From Pseudoalteromonas prydzensis (GTDB taxonomy: Bacteria; Pseudomonadota; Gammaproteobacteria; Enterobacterales; Alteromonadaceae): a stretch of 64,000 nt of DNA. The notes beneath the pieces were generated by a model, which worked only from the letters and a program-made list of their open reading frames with translations, had not been told where the DNA came from and did no database searches. Shown here piece by piece: positions 15,985-25,753 of the stretch (position 1 is its first letter; each line of letters begins with the position of its first letter). Where the stretch lies: the NCBI RefSeq assembly GCF_001661495.1, contig NZ_BDDT01000003.1:372001-436000 (forward strand), written 5' to 3'. The translations under genes and the position numbers were made by a program.

Positions 15985-18123
15985 GTGAAGTCTGTATCGA
16001 TGTTTTTAAGTAATAAAGAACTGTCGTGGTTACCCTACTTTGGTAGTAATGGAAAAATAGCATTAGGTATAGCCTGCTATTTAAATCGTCATAGAACAAC
16101 ATTTATTCGCAATACCTTTGAAGGCATCGCAAACACCCGACTTGAACTGCTACTAGATTGGACAAATAATCAGTGGCATTTTTTATCCTGCATTGCCAAC
16201 GAAGTTAACTTAACTGAGAATATTTTAGACAGTGCGACTTTATTAAATAAACTAAAGCAATCTAATGATATTACAGAATTATTTACTATTGATGAACAAG
16301 GACTCGTATTAGCATCCAGTCATAGTGCACATGTTGGACTAAATAACTTATCTAGAGCTGCAATTACTGCGGGGTTTAAAGAACGTTTTTTACATGGCCC
16401 ATACAGCGATCCATTAACTAAATCATTAGGCCCAAGCTCATCTAAATTTCATGATGCTGTCACCTTAATGTTTTTCTTGCCTATTGAATTAGCCGATAAC
16501 CATAAAATTTGTTTATGCGCACGAATTCCAAACGATGTGATCGGGGATTTAATTCAACGTGAGGCAGGCCATATTTATCAAGACTCTGGTGATAACTATT
16601 TGTTTATGGTCAAAGCAAACTTTGATAATTCGATAGCATCAGGCACAGCACTTTCTCGATCTCGATTTGAAGATCGAACATTTTCGCTTGGTGATAATTT
16701 AAAAGATGGGGTTAAAACAAACTGGGGCGTTATAAAAATAAAAGAGCACACAGAATTAGAATTGCGTTTTACCGATCCTGCCACTAAACAATTACACCCT
16801 GGCGTTCGAGAAACAATCAGCCAAGGGCAAAACTTATTTGTAAACTATCCTGGCTACTCTGATTATCGACATATCCCTGTTATTGGTAAAGGCATTACCT
16901 TTACTCTCCCAGGCTCTCACGATCACTGGGGAATGATGTGTGAAGGCGATTTAGAAGAAGTTTACCGAGGCCGGTCTATTAGTTTTAACTTGGTTACTCT
17001 GCATACTATTATTAATGCGATTGTCGCCAGTATCGCACCACTATGCCATGAAGTTATCGGACTTAGCTGGTTTACCTCATTGAGTATTGCTGCAGCATCT
17101 TTAATTGCATCCAGTGTATTATTCGCAAAACGTGGACCTACCCGCTTAGCGCTTCGCTTGCAAAAAATGACAGATGTGATCAGAGGGATCGCAGAAGGAG
17201 GTGGAAACTTAAAACAACGCTTAGACTGTACCCGTTTGCCAAATGATGAAACCGGTGAATTAGGCCGCTGGACAAATAGTTTTATAGACAGCTTAGATAG
17301 AACAGTCGGTAAAGTGATCAAGGTCTCGCAAGAAGTACGCGAAGCCAAAACTTTACTTGTTACTAAGCAAGATGAATTTAGTAACAATGCCAACATTGTA
17401 CTCGCTGAAACGCAAAAACTACTAAAACGACTAGAGATTCAGCTTGCAAATATCCAAGGAGCTACCAATGAAGTTGAAGATATTCGTGATAATTTAGAAG
17501 CCGCAGCAAAACAAAGTGTTCAGCGTTTTCAAACCATCAGGCAACAAACTCAAGGGATACACACATCAATAGATAGCTCAACAAAAACAATTAACGGCTT
17601 ACATAGCCATGTGAATAATGTCGGCTCTGTGGTTGGCATGATCAGCCAAGTAGCCGATCAAACAAATTTACTAGCATTAAATGCCGCCATTGAAGCAGCC
17701 CGAGCAGGAGAACAAGGTCGAGGTTTTGCTGTTGTTGCAGATGAAGTACGAAACCTTGCTGGCAGAACCGCAGAAGCAACCACTGAAATTAGCCAATTGA
17801 TTAGTAAAATTCAAGACAGTGCCAAACAGTCAGTAGAGATAATGCAAGCCAGTATGCAAAGTGTTGAACAAGATATGTTATCAACACAAGATATAGTACA
17901 TGATGATAAACAACTTAATGTAACGTTAAGTCATATGTTAGCGACCTTAACTGATATAAATCTAAAAGGTACCGAACAATTACAAAGTGCGCGTCAAGTT
18001 AATCAAATCAGTTCACTATTGCAAAGCTCTTTAGATGAGGTCCGCTTAGGCACAAGTTCGGTAGATAGAAGTGCAACGGAACTCGAGCACCTTATTGCAC
18101 GCTTTGAAGTAACAACGAACTAA
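15985..18123 (+). CDS. Methyl-accepting chemotaxis protein with no N-terminal membrane segment
   Basis: The GTG start at 15985 has AAAGGAG 6 bases upstream. The 712-residue protein opens with a roughly 330-residue sensor region containing no signal anchor, then a hydrophobic hairpin (about 333-380), a HAMP-like region (about 381-435) and a full chemoreceptor signalling domain with the conserved tip [32 protein letters not shown] (about 561-592). The sensor would thus lie in the cytoplasm, as in Aer-type receptors, rather than in the periplasm. I could not assign the sensor fold; stretches such as [14 protein letters not shown] recall Cache/PAS-like folds. No pentapeptide methylation tether is visible at the C-terminus (...IARFEVTTN). 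Confidence 0.92.
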   Translation: MKSVSMFLSNKELSWLPYFGSNGKIALGIACYLNRHRTTFIRNTFEGIANTRLELLLDWTNNQWHFLSCIANEVNLTENILDSATLLNKLKQSNDITELFTIDEQGLVLASSHSAHVGLNNLSRAAITAGFKERFLHGPYSDPLTKSLGPSSSKFHDAVTLMFFLPIELADNHKICLCARIPNDVIGDLIQREAGHIYQDSGDNYLFMVKANFDNSIASGTALSRSRFEDRTFSLGDNLKDGVKTNWGVIKIKEHTELELRFTDPATKQLHPGVRETISQGQNLFVNYPGYSDYRHIPVIGKGITFTLPGSHDHWGMMCEGDLEEVYRGRSISFNLVTLHTIINAIVASIAPLCHEVIGLSWFTSLSIAAASLIASSVLFAKRGPTRLALRLQKMTDVIRGIAEGGGNLKQRLDCTRLPNDETGELGRWTNSFIDSLDRTVGKVIKVSQEVREAKTLLVTKQDEFSNNANIVLAETQKLLKRLEIQLANIQGATNEVEDIRDNLEAAAKQSVQRFQTIRQQTQGIHTSIDSSTKTINGLHSHVNNVGSVVGMISQVADQTNLLALNAAIEAARAGEQGRGFAVVADEVRNLAGRTAEATTEISQLISKIQDSAKQSVEIMQASMQSVEQDMLSTQDIVHDDKQLNVTLSHMLATLTDINLKGTEQLQSARQVNQISSLLQSSLDEVRLGTSSVDRSATELEHLIARFEVTTN

Positions 18124-18245
18124 ATGATAAAGCATTTATTACTGCCTATGTAATAAATTTGGTAAGGGGGCTGATAACGACACACTTCAATCGTTACCAG
18201 CTTTATCATCAAAACTGGTACCGAGTATAAAATATAGGTGTATTA

Positions 18246-19055
18246 TTAATACATAATCATTTTGACAGCGGTTGCGAGTAATAACGCGGCGAAGATTTTT
18301 TTGATCAAAGAAACCGGTAAGTAATGGGTGGCTTTGGCGCCTAATGGTGCGGTAAACCATGATGTGCAAATAATACCGAATAATGCAGGCAGGTAGACAA
18401 ACCCAGCGAAACCGTCGGCAAGCTTATAAACAGTACTACCTGAGCTGATATAACCCACTGAGCCAAATAAGGCTATCACTATTCCACAAGCAGACGCACA
18501 GCCAATGGCTTTTTTCATATTTACCGAGAAAAACGTTAATAAAGGCACTAGCAATGCCCCGCCGCCTATCCCTATCATCGCTGACACACCGCCGGTGATT
18601 GTCGTCAAGACAGTTAATAAGCCTTTATTTGGAAGTGGGCGCTCTTGTGCTGTATTTCCTTTACTGCTTAAAAACATTTTAATGGCAATCAGTACAACTG
18701 TAATCGCAAATACAATTCGTACTACTTTTTCAGGTAGTAGTGCCGCTAAAAACCCGCTTATCAGCGCGCCAAGTGCAACACCCGTCATTACCCACGGCGC
18801 TAACTCCCAAGGTACATTGCCATTTTTATGATGAGCAATAGCTGAAGACGTTGAGGTGAATAATATTGATGCTAATGAGGTTGCAATTGCAACTATAACC
18901 ACGTGCTCTTCTGGTAAGACATTAAAATGCAGTAAAATAATACTCAACACTGGCACAATTACCAATCCGCCGCCAATGCCTAGTAAACCCGCTAAAAACC
19001 CCACGCCACTGCCTAATAATGCACAGTACACAACTAACACCAGTAATTCATTCAT
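18246..19055 (-). CDS. Sulfite exporter TauE/SafE family membrane protein
   Basis: The 269-residue protein has about eight membrane helices and the two repeated glycine-rich motifs of the TauE/SafE family (LAGLLGIGGGLVIVPVL near residue 22 and GGVSAMIGIGGGALLVPLL near 155). Members export sulfite, sulfoacetate or related organic anions; the substrate here is unknown. It is a single gene between two intergenic stretches, adjacent to methionine-synthesis genes in the opposite direction, so a link to sulfur metabolism is possible but unproven. Confidence 0.9.
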   Translation of the reverse strand: MNELLVLVVYCALLGSGVGFLAGLLGIGGGLVIVPVLSIILLHFNVLPEEHVVIVAIATSLASILFTSTSSAIAHHKNGNVPWELAPWVMTGVALGALISGFLAALLPEKVVRIVFAITVVLIAIKMFLSSKGNTAQERPLPNKGLLTVLTTITGGVSAMIGIGGGALLVPLLTFFSVNMKKAIGCASACGIVIALFGSVGYISSGSTVYKLADGFAGFVYLPALFGIICTSWFTAPLGAKATHYLPVSLIKKIFAALLLATAVKMIMY

Positions 19056-19616
19056 TCCGTTCGTCTCTTTATTATTGGGGCAATCATCCTAGATGAATGC
19101 AGTTATTAAGGCTGCAAGTGAGCTTTCATAAATTTACTGCTCAGCACGCCATTAGCTATGCGTTACAACAGCATGCTCTTAACTCACTCTATCAATCGTG
19201 AGTATATCAATATAACCAACGGCACTTTATATTTTTGCCTGCGATAAGCCCTGAATAATCCTCATGTTTTAGATGAAAAAAATACAACACGCACATCCAG
19301 ATGGCTAGACGGCTTAAATTAAAAGGTTAAATTTTTATGTTTTAAGCCAAAATTGCGCACTATTTATAATCAGGTACAGGTAACTTTAGTAACCATGAAT
19401 GTGGTTCATGTTTTAGGTGAAATTAAACCGTTTTTCTTCATGTACTGATCCACGTATAAATATCTCGACGCTTACACGTTATACAGATTGTTATTACGCC
19501 TCCAGGCAGAAATCTCTGAGCTGTGTAGTGAGTTGCTAATAATTAGCTGAGCAACTTAAGAATTCTAACATTGAGCAAGGCTCACGTTTTAAATCAAATA
19601 TGGATACCTGATCGCC
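19056..19616. other. 561-base gap with the mesX-mesD control region
   Basis: This gap holds the divergent promoters of the exporter and mesX. A MetJ-like box lies at 19299-19314, and about 300 bases then precede the mesX start. The leader has small hairpins, for example GTTGCT pairing with AGCAAC at about 19533-19557 and TGAGC-AAG-GCTCA at 19571-19583. I recognise no known riboswitch class in it. Confidence 0.45.
19299..19314 (+). promoter_or_regulatory. MetJ-like operator (two tandem met boxes)
   Basis: AGATGGCT followed directly by AGACGGCT, each 6 of 8 to the met box AGACGTCT. MetJ binds tandem 8-bp boxes, and the downstream genes make methionine, which gives the match meaning. It lies about 300 bp before the mesX start. 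Confidence 0.6.
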
Positions 19617-20591
19617 ATGAATACACACTTTAAATTTACTATTAAGAGCATTTGTCTTGATGAAAATTATCATCCAGCACAAAGTACCCGTATCACAACT
19701 AACTTTGCGAACCTTGCACGAGGCAGCTATCGTCAAGCTAACTTACGCAACGCTTTAAAGATGATTGATAACCGCTTTAATGCCCTAGCCCATTGGGATA
19801 ACCCTAAAGGCGACCGTTATTCTGTTGAGCTTGAAATTGTATCTGTGGATATGGATATTGCAGGAAGTGGTGACAGCTTCCCATCGATTGAAGTATTAAA
19901 AACCAATATCATTGATCATCAAACAAATAAACGCATTGAAGGCATTGTCGGTAATAACTTTTCATCTTACGTACGTGATTACGATTTTAGCGTACTACTA
20001 CAAGCCCACAATAAAGGGAAATCAAGCTTTAGTATCCCTGATAATTTTGGTGAGTTGCACGGCAAACTATTTAAATACTTTATTAACTCTGATGTATATA
20101 AGCAGCACTTTAACAAGCCGCCTGTTATATGCCTAAGTGTGTCAGATAACAAAACCTATCAGCGCACTGAGAATCATCACCCGGCATTAGGCGTTGAATA
20201 TCAGCCCAATGAAAGCTCTTTAACTGAACAGTACTTTAAAAAGATGGGCTTACAGGTTCGCTATTTTATGCCTGCAAACAGCGTTGCACCGCTTGCATTT
20301 TATTTTGTTGGCGATTTATTGAATGATTACACTCATCTTGAGTTAGTCAGCACGATAAGTACGATGGAAACGTTTCAAAAAATCTATCGTCCAGAAATTT
20401 ATAATGCCAATGCGGTTGCTGGCAAATGCTATCAGCCAAACCTAAAGAACTTGGATCACTCATTAACGCAAATTGTCTATGACCGTGAAGAGCGAAGCCA
20501 ATTAGCAAATCAGCAAGGCAAATTTGCAGAGCAACACTTTATCAAGCCATATCAAACGGTACTTGAGCAATTCTCTGCAAGCTACGCCTAA
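19617..20591 (+). CDS. mesX: DUF1852 protein, partner of core methionine synthase
   Basis: The 324-residue protein belongs to DUF1852, recognised by its full-length conserved sequence (FKFTIKSICLDENYHPAQSTRITTNFANLARG at the N-terminus, GDRYSVELEIVSVDMDIAGSGDSFPSIEVL near 80). DUF1852 (MesX) was shown genetically to be needed, with oxygen, for the folate-independent methionine synthase MesD. The mesD gene follows 53 bp downstream. No Shine-Dalgarno sequence is obvious before ATG 19617. Its chemistry is not known; supply of the methyl group is a proposal. The upstream MetJ-like box suggests repression by methionine. Confidence 0.9.
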   Translation: MNTHFKFTIKSICLDENYHPAQSTRITTNFANLARGSYRQANLRNALKMIDNRFNALAHWDNPKGDRYSVELEIVSVDMDIAGSGDSFPSIEVLKTNIIDHQTNKRIEGIVGNNFSSYVRDYDFSVLLQAHNKGKSSFSIPDNFGELHGKLFKYFINSDVYKQHFNKPPVICLSVSDNKTYQRTENHHPALGVEYQPNESSLTEQYFKKMGLQVRYFMPANSVAPLAFYFVGDLLNDYTHLELVSTISTMETFQKIYRPEIYNANAVAGKCYQPNLKNLDHSLTQIVYDREERSQLANQQGKFAEQHFIKPYQTVLEQFSASYA

Positions 20592-20644
20592 GCGTATGGC
20601 TTAATTGCTACCAAAATTAAATTATAGAGACGGCATTACTTATT

Positions 20645-21691
20645 ATGAAAACTAGTATTAACAAAACCCTATTACCGACTTCAACTGCGGGCAGTTTGCC
20701 AAAACCAACATGGCTTGCAGAGCCAGAGACACTTTGGTCACCTTGGAAGCTACAAGGTGATCAATTAATCGACGGCAAACACGATGCGCTGCGCATCTCT
20801 TTACAAGAGCAACAACACGCAGGTATTGATATTGTTAGTGATGGTGAGCAAACCCGCCAACACTTTGTCACCACCTTTATTGAGCACCTTAATGGCGTAG
20901 ATTTTGAAAACCGCAAAACAGTGAGAATTCGTGATCGCTATGATGCCAGTGTGCCTACAGTGGTTGGCCCTGTTAGTCGTATAAAGCCCGTTTTTATCGA
21001 TGATGCAAAGTTTTTACGCAGCCAAACTAAACAGCCAATAAAATGGGCACTGCCAGGCCCTATGACCATGATTGATACGCTTTATGATGACCATTATAAA
21101 AGCCGTGAAAAGCTTGCGTGGGAATTTGCCAAAATTCTTAATCAAGAAGCCAAAGAGTTAGAAGCGGCCGGTGTTGATATCATCCAATTTGATGAGCCTG
21201 CTTTTAATGTGTTTTTTGATGAAGTAAATGATTGGGGTATTGCTTGTTTAGAGCGAGCCATTGAGGGTCTTAAATGCGAAACAGCCGTGCATATTTGTTA
21301 CGGTTACGGTATCAAAGCTAATACTGATTGGAAAAAAACCTTAGGCTCAGAATGGCGCCAGTACGAACAAGCGTTTCCTAAACTGCAGCAATCTAATATC
21401 GATATAATCTCATTAGAGTGCCATAACTCGCATGTGCCAATGGAATTACTTGAGCTTATTCGCGGTAAAAAAGTGATGGTAGGTGCCATTGACGTTGCAA
21501 CCAACAGCATAGAAACGCCAGAAGAAGTGGCCAACACCCTGCGTAAAGCGCTCCAGTACGTGGATGCAGATAAACTCTACCCTTGCACTAACTGTGGTAT
21601 GGCACCGCTTCCTCGCGCAGTTGCCAGAGGCAAGCTCAATGCATTAACAGCAGGCGCAGAGATCATCCGCAAAGAGTTAGCAGCCGGTTAA
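20645..21691 (+). CDS. mesD: Core methionine synthase MesD (MetE C-terminal domain type)
   Basis: The 348-residue protein corresponds to the catalytic C-terminal half of MetE: TSTAGSLPKP at the start, IVSDGEQTRQHF, WALPGPMTMIDTLYD, GVDIIQFDEPAFNVF, HICYGYGIKAN and LYPCTNCGMAPLPRAVA, which include the zinc ligands of MetE (His, Cys, Glu, Cys). The folate-binding N-terminal half of MetE (full length about 750) is absent, as in the folate-independent families. Pairing with DUF1852 places it in the MesD family, which methylates homocysteine using an unknown donor and needs oxygen. It is co-transcribed with mesX and followed by a terminator. Confidence 0.92.
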   Translation: MKTSINKTLLPTSTAGSLPKPTWLAEPETLWSPWKLQGDQLIDGKHDALRISLQEQQHAGIDIVSDGEQTRQHFVTTFIEHLNGVDFENRKTVRIRDRYDASVPTVVGPVSRIKPVFIDDAKFLRSQTKQPIKWALPGPMTMIDTLYDDHYKSREKLAWEFAKILNQEAKELEAAGVDIIQFDEPAFNVFFDEVNDWGIACLERAIEGLKCETAVHICYGYGIKANTDWKKTLGSEWRQYEQAFPKLQQSNIDIISLECHNSHVPMELLELIRGKKVMVGAIDVATNSIETPEEVANTLRKALQYVDADKLYPCTNCGMAPLPRAVARGKLNALTAGAEIIRKELAAG

Positions 21692-21714
21692 GAGTATTAC
21701 TGGTGAGGTATTTT

Positions 21715-21747
21715 AAACGAGGTATGATTTCTGCCTCGTTTTTGTTT
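21715..21747 (+). terminator. Terminator after mesD
   Basis: An 8-bp stem AAACGAGG/CCTCGTTT with an 11-base loop is followed by TTTGTTTTTA. Confidence 0.75.
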
Positions 21748-21771
21748 TTATAGGAAGCTTTTATTAACCTG

Positions 21772-22191
21772 TTACAGGCTTTGCCATTGCTGCTTTAGCC
21801 CTATAAAATGTATAACACCTAAAGATAAACAAATAGCAGAACTCCAAACCCAAAACTCAGGAGAGCGCCCCATTGGCGAGCTAATAAGAAAAAAGCCAGC
21901 AATTCCTCTAACTAGATATATTGTTGTTATTAGTATCAACACCAAGCGCACAAAAGGCAGTTTTAAAATAAGCCCTGCCGCAGAAAAGGCATACAGTGAC
22001 CAAGTTGCAAGCACCATAAAAATAACCAATGTGATCAACGTAGGCTGAATACTACCTTGCTCAGCCAATTTTGCCATTTGCTCTCCAGCACCGAAAAATC
22101 GATACCAAGGTGCGCCAAAATAAATACAGCCTAAATGCAGTAGTGCAGCAATAGCACTCAATGTTCCCGCAACGATCAAACAAATATTCAT
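21772..22191 (-). CDS. Small four-helix membrane protein of unknown function
   Basis: The 139-residue protein has four predicted membrane helices (about 5-25, 50-70, 78-98, 112-132). Notable are HLGCIYFGAPWYRFFGAGEQMA between helices 1 and 2, and RGIAGFFL. I do not recognise a characterised family. It is a single minus-strand gene. Conserved charged and aromatic residues in the first loop suggest a folded protein rather than a chance frame. Confidence 0.75.
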   Translation of the reverse strand: MNICLIVAGTLSAIAALLHLGCIYFGAPWYRFFGAGEQMAKLAEQGSIQPTLITLVIFMVLATWSLYAFSAAGLILKLPFVRLVLILITTIYLVRGIAGFFLISSPMGRSPEFWVWSSAICLSLGVIHFIGLKQQWQSL

Positions 22192-22318
22192 GTAAATAAA
22201 CCTCCGTGTTAGAGAATACGCGTTATAGCGTCATTTAATTAAATTTAGAGAAAAATAACAACGTATCAGATATAAATACGCATTAGCTAAAATCCTAAGC
22301 TTGCTTACTATGAAAACA

Positions 22319-22750
22319 TCAATACCCGCGCTTTTGCCAAAATTCTATTTCTGACATTGCTTCTTGTTCAAACACAGTAAATGTTTTATCGGCGATCAAT
22401 TTACCGTTTAGCTCAATCGTCATACGCCAATTGCCGGTTTTATTGGCTATTGGCTCCCACAAGGTATCGCCTAAATAAAAGTGCCAGTCGTTATCTTTAA
22501 CGTATTCAAAGCCATCGAATGGTGGCATTACCTCGCCATCGGCATCTGGAATATTAGGGTGATAAATACAGTAATGGAGCTTTTCGCCTTTGGCTTTTTT
22601 AATATTGACGATTAAGCCAAATTCAATATCGAGTTTAGCGGGTACTTTATTAGTAAACGATTGAATTTGTGGTAACTCTTTTGACGATGAGTCCCAATGA
22701 CTATAAATACCATAACTTTGTAAAGTGATCTCAGGCTTATTTTTTGCCAT
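22319..22750 (-). CDS. DUF3859 domain protein
   Basis: The 143-residue protein matches the DUF3859 pattern: GIYSHWDSS..., FTNKVPAKLDIEFGLIVNIKKAKGEKLHYCIYHPNIP, LWEPIANKTGNWRMTIELNGKLIADKTFTVF. It is likely a small beta-sandwich with no signal peptide. It starts 29 bp after the kinase gene stop and is probably co-transcribed with it. No function is established for the family. Confidence 0.82.
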   Translation of the reverse strand: MAKNKPEITLQSYGIYSHWDSSSKELPQIQSFTNKVPAKLDIEFGLIVNIKKAKGEKLHYCIYHPNIPDADGEVMPPFDGFEYVKDNDWHFYLGDTLWEPIANKTGNWRMTIELNGKLIADKTFTVFEQEAMSEIEFWQKRGY

Positions 22751-22779
22751 TGCTGCTCCTATCTTTAATGCTTTATTCG

Positions 22780-24603
22780 TTAAGCGTCATAACGCTTTGG
22801 ATCTTTCGGGAAGAATAATTCAGGTTGCTGGTCACATAAACCAAATTCACGGGTGTTTTTGTAGGGTAATTTCATAAACCCGGCAACGCCCACATCGGTA
22901 ATACTGACAGCATATTGCATGAGTTTATTGAGCAGACGTTTAAATTCAACTTCTTTACTGGCATCTAGTAGCCGATAGTAATGGTGAATTTTCATTCTAT
23001 CCGGCAGGGCTTCAAAAATAATACAGCCAGTATGATGAATTTGGTTTAGTTCAAATACACACTTGATCACTTTTTTCGGTAGCTGTAATTGCTCATCGGG
23101 ATCTTTACCATCTTCAAAGTATGAATGCGGGCGCGTAACATCTGAGCTGGCTAAGTTCATTACTTCGTAATCAAGCTCTGGGAGTTGTTCAAATTTAAAT
23201 GCCCCCGTGCCATCACGCTCTAGTTGAATCGTTTTACGGGCATCAAATAGGCAACATTTAAACAGTCCTTTTTGGCTGATCCCTTGAGCCAACATCACTG
23301 TGTTATTAATCGCTTGGGTAAACGCAGCGCCTAAACTTTCGTCATGCATTATCAAGGAAGATTCAATAAACAGTGAGTCTTCTTTCCAATGAAAACTTAA
23401 GCCCCCCACTGCGGGGTATTTTGCTAAGCGGCTAATTGAAGCTAAAAATGCTTTTTCGGTATCACCGGTATCAAACAAAAATTCTTTATAATAACGGTCA
23501 AGTTGCGCATCATTTACATCAAGTAATTGCTGATTGTGATCGGCTTGACGTAAAAACTGTTTTCGCGAGCTATATACCACAGTATCAGGAAGTTCATCAG
23601 CGCTGCCAAACCAAAATGGGATCTGCGCCCTATCATCTTCCGCCAAATTGAGCTCCGGTAAATAGGCTTTTGCCATACTTGGCATATTACGCATAAAGTA
23701 ATCACCTGCGCCATCACGGACGGTTTTGTCTTTTGACAACATGCCGTCAATCACTTTTGCCAGCTCCATCGGTAAACCCAGTGAGCTTGCGGGGATCACT
23801 TGTGCACCAAAACGACACGATTGCGCGGAGGCAAGCGCATAAAGAGTCGATGCTACTCCTTGCTCATCAAAACGAGGGGATGACTTAGCTCCCGACATTT
23901 GCTCGTCACCTATAAAGTACACATCTCCCATACGGGCATTGGTGGTACTTAAATCACCGGACATTAAATCCATTATATTACTGGCTATTGGGTTTGCATC
24001 ACTGTCCATTTGCGCATAAACAGAGCTTCCCCAATCCACCAGCGATAATGCGCTGGCTGTTTCATCCCACACTAAATTTGAGGGTTTAATATCGCCGTGC
24101 ACAATCGGCTGTGGGCTTAACCCGTTTTTATGATTTCGCAAATCAATCAGTACATTACGGAGTTTTAACGCAAGATCGGTGATTGTCGCGGCGCTGAATC
24201 GGCCTTTTTTGAGCGATATTTTTTCTAAGTCTTCACCCATTGCACGGGCCATCATTAAAATGCCCTGTTTTTTTATCCGCTCAAACGCATAAAACTTCGG
24301 CACTAATGGATTATCAACTTGGGAGAGCATAAATGCTTCATCTTCAAGGCGGTCACGCACACTTTGTGCAAGGGTGATACGAGAGAATTTAAATACCCAG
24401 GGTAAGTTTTGATGATCAAGCCCTGCAAACACAAAACCAAACGCACCAGAGCCAATCATTTCAACGTCTCGATAGCCTAAATTAGTTAGCTGCTTAATAC
24501 AGATATTAAGCCACTGGCGATGTTTTTTAGCATCGTGGTGAGAAAGCAAATAGACCGACTGCTCTTCATTGATATAAAAATTGCGGATCTCTTTGGTTTT
24601 CAC
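22780..24603 (-). CDS. Ser/Thr protein kinase-like protein with large C-terminal extension
   Basis: The 607-residue protein starts with a eukaryotic-type kinase domain: glycine loop GSGAFGFVFAG (51-61), candidate lysine K72, catalytic loop HGDIKPSN (169-176) with D171, and D190-W-G in place of DFG. Key residues are intact except the unusual Trp in DWG, so activity is plausible. Residues from about 330 to 607 form a second region with no family I recognise and no membrane segment. The partner gene downstream encodes a DUF3859 protein. Targets are unknown. Confidence 0.85.
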   Translation of the reverse strand: MKTKEIRNFYINEEQSVYLLSHHDAKKHRQWLNICIKQLTNLGYRDVEMIGSGAFGFVFAGLDHQNLPWVFKFSRITLAQSVRDRLEDEAFMLSQVDNPLVPKFYAFERIKKQGILMMARAMGEDLEKISLKKGRFSAATITDLALKLRNVLIDLRNHKNGLSPQPIVHGDIKPSNLVWDETASALSLVDWGSSVYAQMDSDANPIASNIMDLMSGDLSTTNARMGDVYFIGDEQMSGAKSSPRFDEQGVASTLYALASAQSCRFGAQVIPASSLGLPMELAKVIDGMLSKDKTVRDGAGDYFMRNMPSMAKAYLPELNLAEDDRAQIPFWFGSADELPDTVVYSSRKQFLRQADHNQQLLDVNDAQLDRYYKEFLFDTGDTEKAFLASISRLAKYPAVGGLSFHWKEDSLFIESSLIMHDESLGAAFTQAINNTVMLAQGISQKGLFKCCLFDARKTIQLERDGTGAFKFEQLPELDYEVMNLASSDVTRPHSYFEDGKDPDEQLQLPKKVIKCVFELNQIHHTGCIIFEALPDRMKIHHYYRLLDASKEVEFKRLLNKLMQYAVSITDVGVAGFMKLPYKNTREFGLCDQQPELFFPKDPKRYDA

Positions 24604-24757
24604 TACTGGGTCTCAACGTTTTAGGAATAAATTTAAGGCTCGAGCCAATTTATGATGGTAACAAGTTAACCCGCTGATTATTCATTTTTTGGCTGTAAAT
24701 TTCTAGTCCTTAGCAGCAATAGCTTAGCGTGAGCTGATATTTTGTGCAAAAAAGCCA

Positions 24758-24806
24758 TAAAAAGAAAAAAAGCTGTGTGATCAGCGAACCAATCACAACA
24801 GCTTTT
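24758..24806 (-). terminator. Terminator after etfA
   Basis: On the minus strand AAAAGCTGTTGTGAT pairs with ATCACACAGCTTTT (one bulged base) and a long T-rich run follows, 21 bp after the etfA stop. Confidence 0.85.
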
Positions 24807-24826
24807 AACAACCAGAATAAGGTAAA

Positions 24827-25753
24827 TTAGAGCGCTTGTTCAAGCTCTGGCAGCACATCAAATAAATCTGCAACAAGGCCATAGTCGGCAACTTGGAAAA
24901 TCGGCGCGTCGGGATCTTTATTGATTGCAACAATCACTTTTGAATCTTTCATGCCCGCTAAATGCTGAATTGCACCACTAATACCTACGGCAATATATAA
25001 GTTAGGGGCAACAATTTTACCTGTTTGACCCACTTGCATATCGTTTGGTACAAAGCCTGCGTCAACAGCAGCGCGTGATGCACCAATGGCAGCACCGAGT
25101 TTATCGGCAATGCCATGCAGTAATGAGAAGTTCTCACCGTTTTGCATACCACGACCACCCGAGATCACCACTTGCGCAGCGGTTAACTCTGGGCGCTCAG
25201 ATTCAGTTTGCTCAACACTCACAAAACTGCTTAATTCACTACTAAATACCGCATCAATCGTGACACATTCAGCAGGTGCTTGTGTACCTTGCAGATCAAA
25301 ACTACTTGCACGTACTGTGATCACTTTTTTACTATCGAGTGATTTTACCGTTGCGATTGCATTACCCGCATAGATTGGCCGTTTAAAGGTATCAGCATCC
25401 ACTACCTCAATAATTTCTGAAATTTGTGCAACATCGAGTAATGCAGCCACCCGTGGCATAAAGTTTTTACCTGTCGTAGTGCCACTGGTAACGATATGTG
25501 AGTAATCAGCAGCAAGTGATACCACTAAGTCCGCAATTTTCTCTGCTAGTTGCTGAGCATACTCACTGTTATCTGCGATAAGTACACTATTAACACCTTC
25601 GATACTGGCAATCACTTCACTCAGTGGCGCCACACTTTCGCCAGCAACAAGCACATTAACCGGAAAACCAAGCTTTAGCGCAGCATTAATCGTTTTTGAT
25701 GTTTCTGGCTTTAAAACGCCATTATCATGATCAGCAATAACTAATGTTTTCAT
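24827..25753 (-). CDS. etfA: Electron transfer flavoprotein alpha subunit
   Basis: The 308-residue protein matches EtfA throughout. Near the C-terminus it has the FAD-binding motif SRAAVDAGFVPNDMQVGQTGKIVAPNLYIAVGISGAIQHLAGM, with VISGGRGM before it. EtfAB accepts electrons from acyl-CoA dehydrogenases and passes them to ETF:quinone oxidoreductase, encoded divergently next door. The start ATG directly abuts the etfB stop, so translation is coupled. Confidence 0.97.
   Translation of the reverse strand: MKTLVIADHDNGVLKPETSKTINAALKLGFPVNVLVAGESVAPLSEVIASIEGVNSVLIADNSEYAQQLAEKIADLVVSLAADYSHIVTSGTTTGKNFMPRVAALLDVAQISEIIEVVDADTFKRPIYAGNAIATVKSLDSKKVITVRASSFDLQGTQAPAECVTIDAVFSSELSSFVSVEQTESERPELTAAQVVISGGRGMQNGENFSLLHGIADKLGAAIGASRAAVDAGFVPNDMQVGQTGKIVAPNLYIAVGISGAIQHLAGMKDSKVIVAINKDPDAPIFQVADYGLVADLFDVLPELEQAL

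Noticed and set aside
19315-19616. Known SAM or cobalamin riboswitch upstream of mesX
   Set aside because: I could not find the conserved core elements of SAM-I, SAM-II or cobalamin switches; kept only as an unexplained leader.
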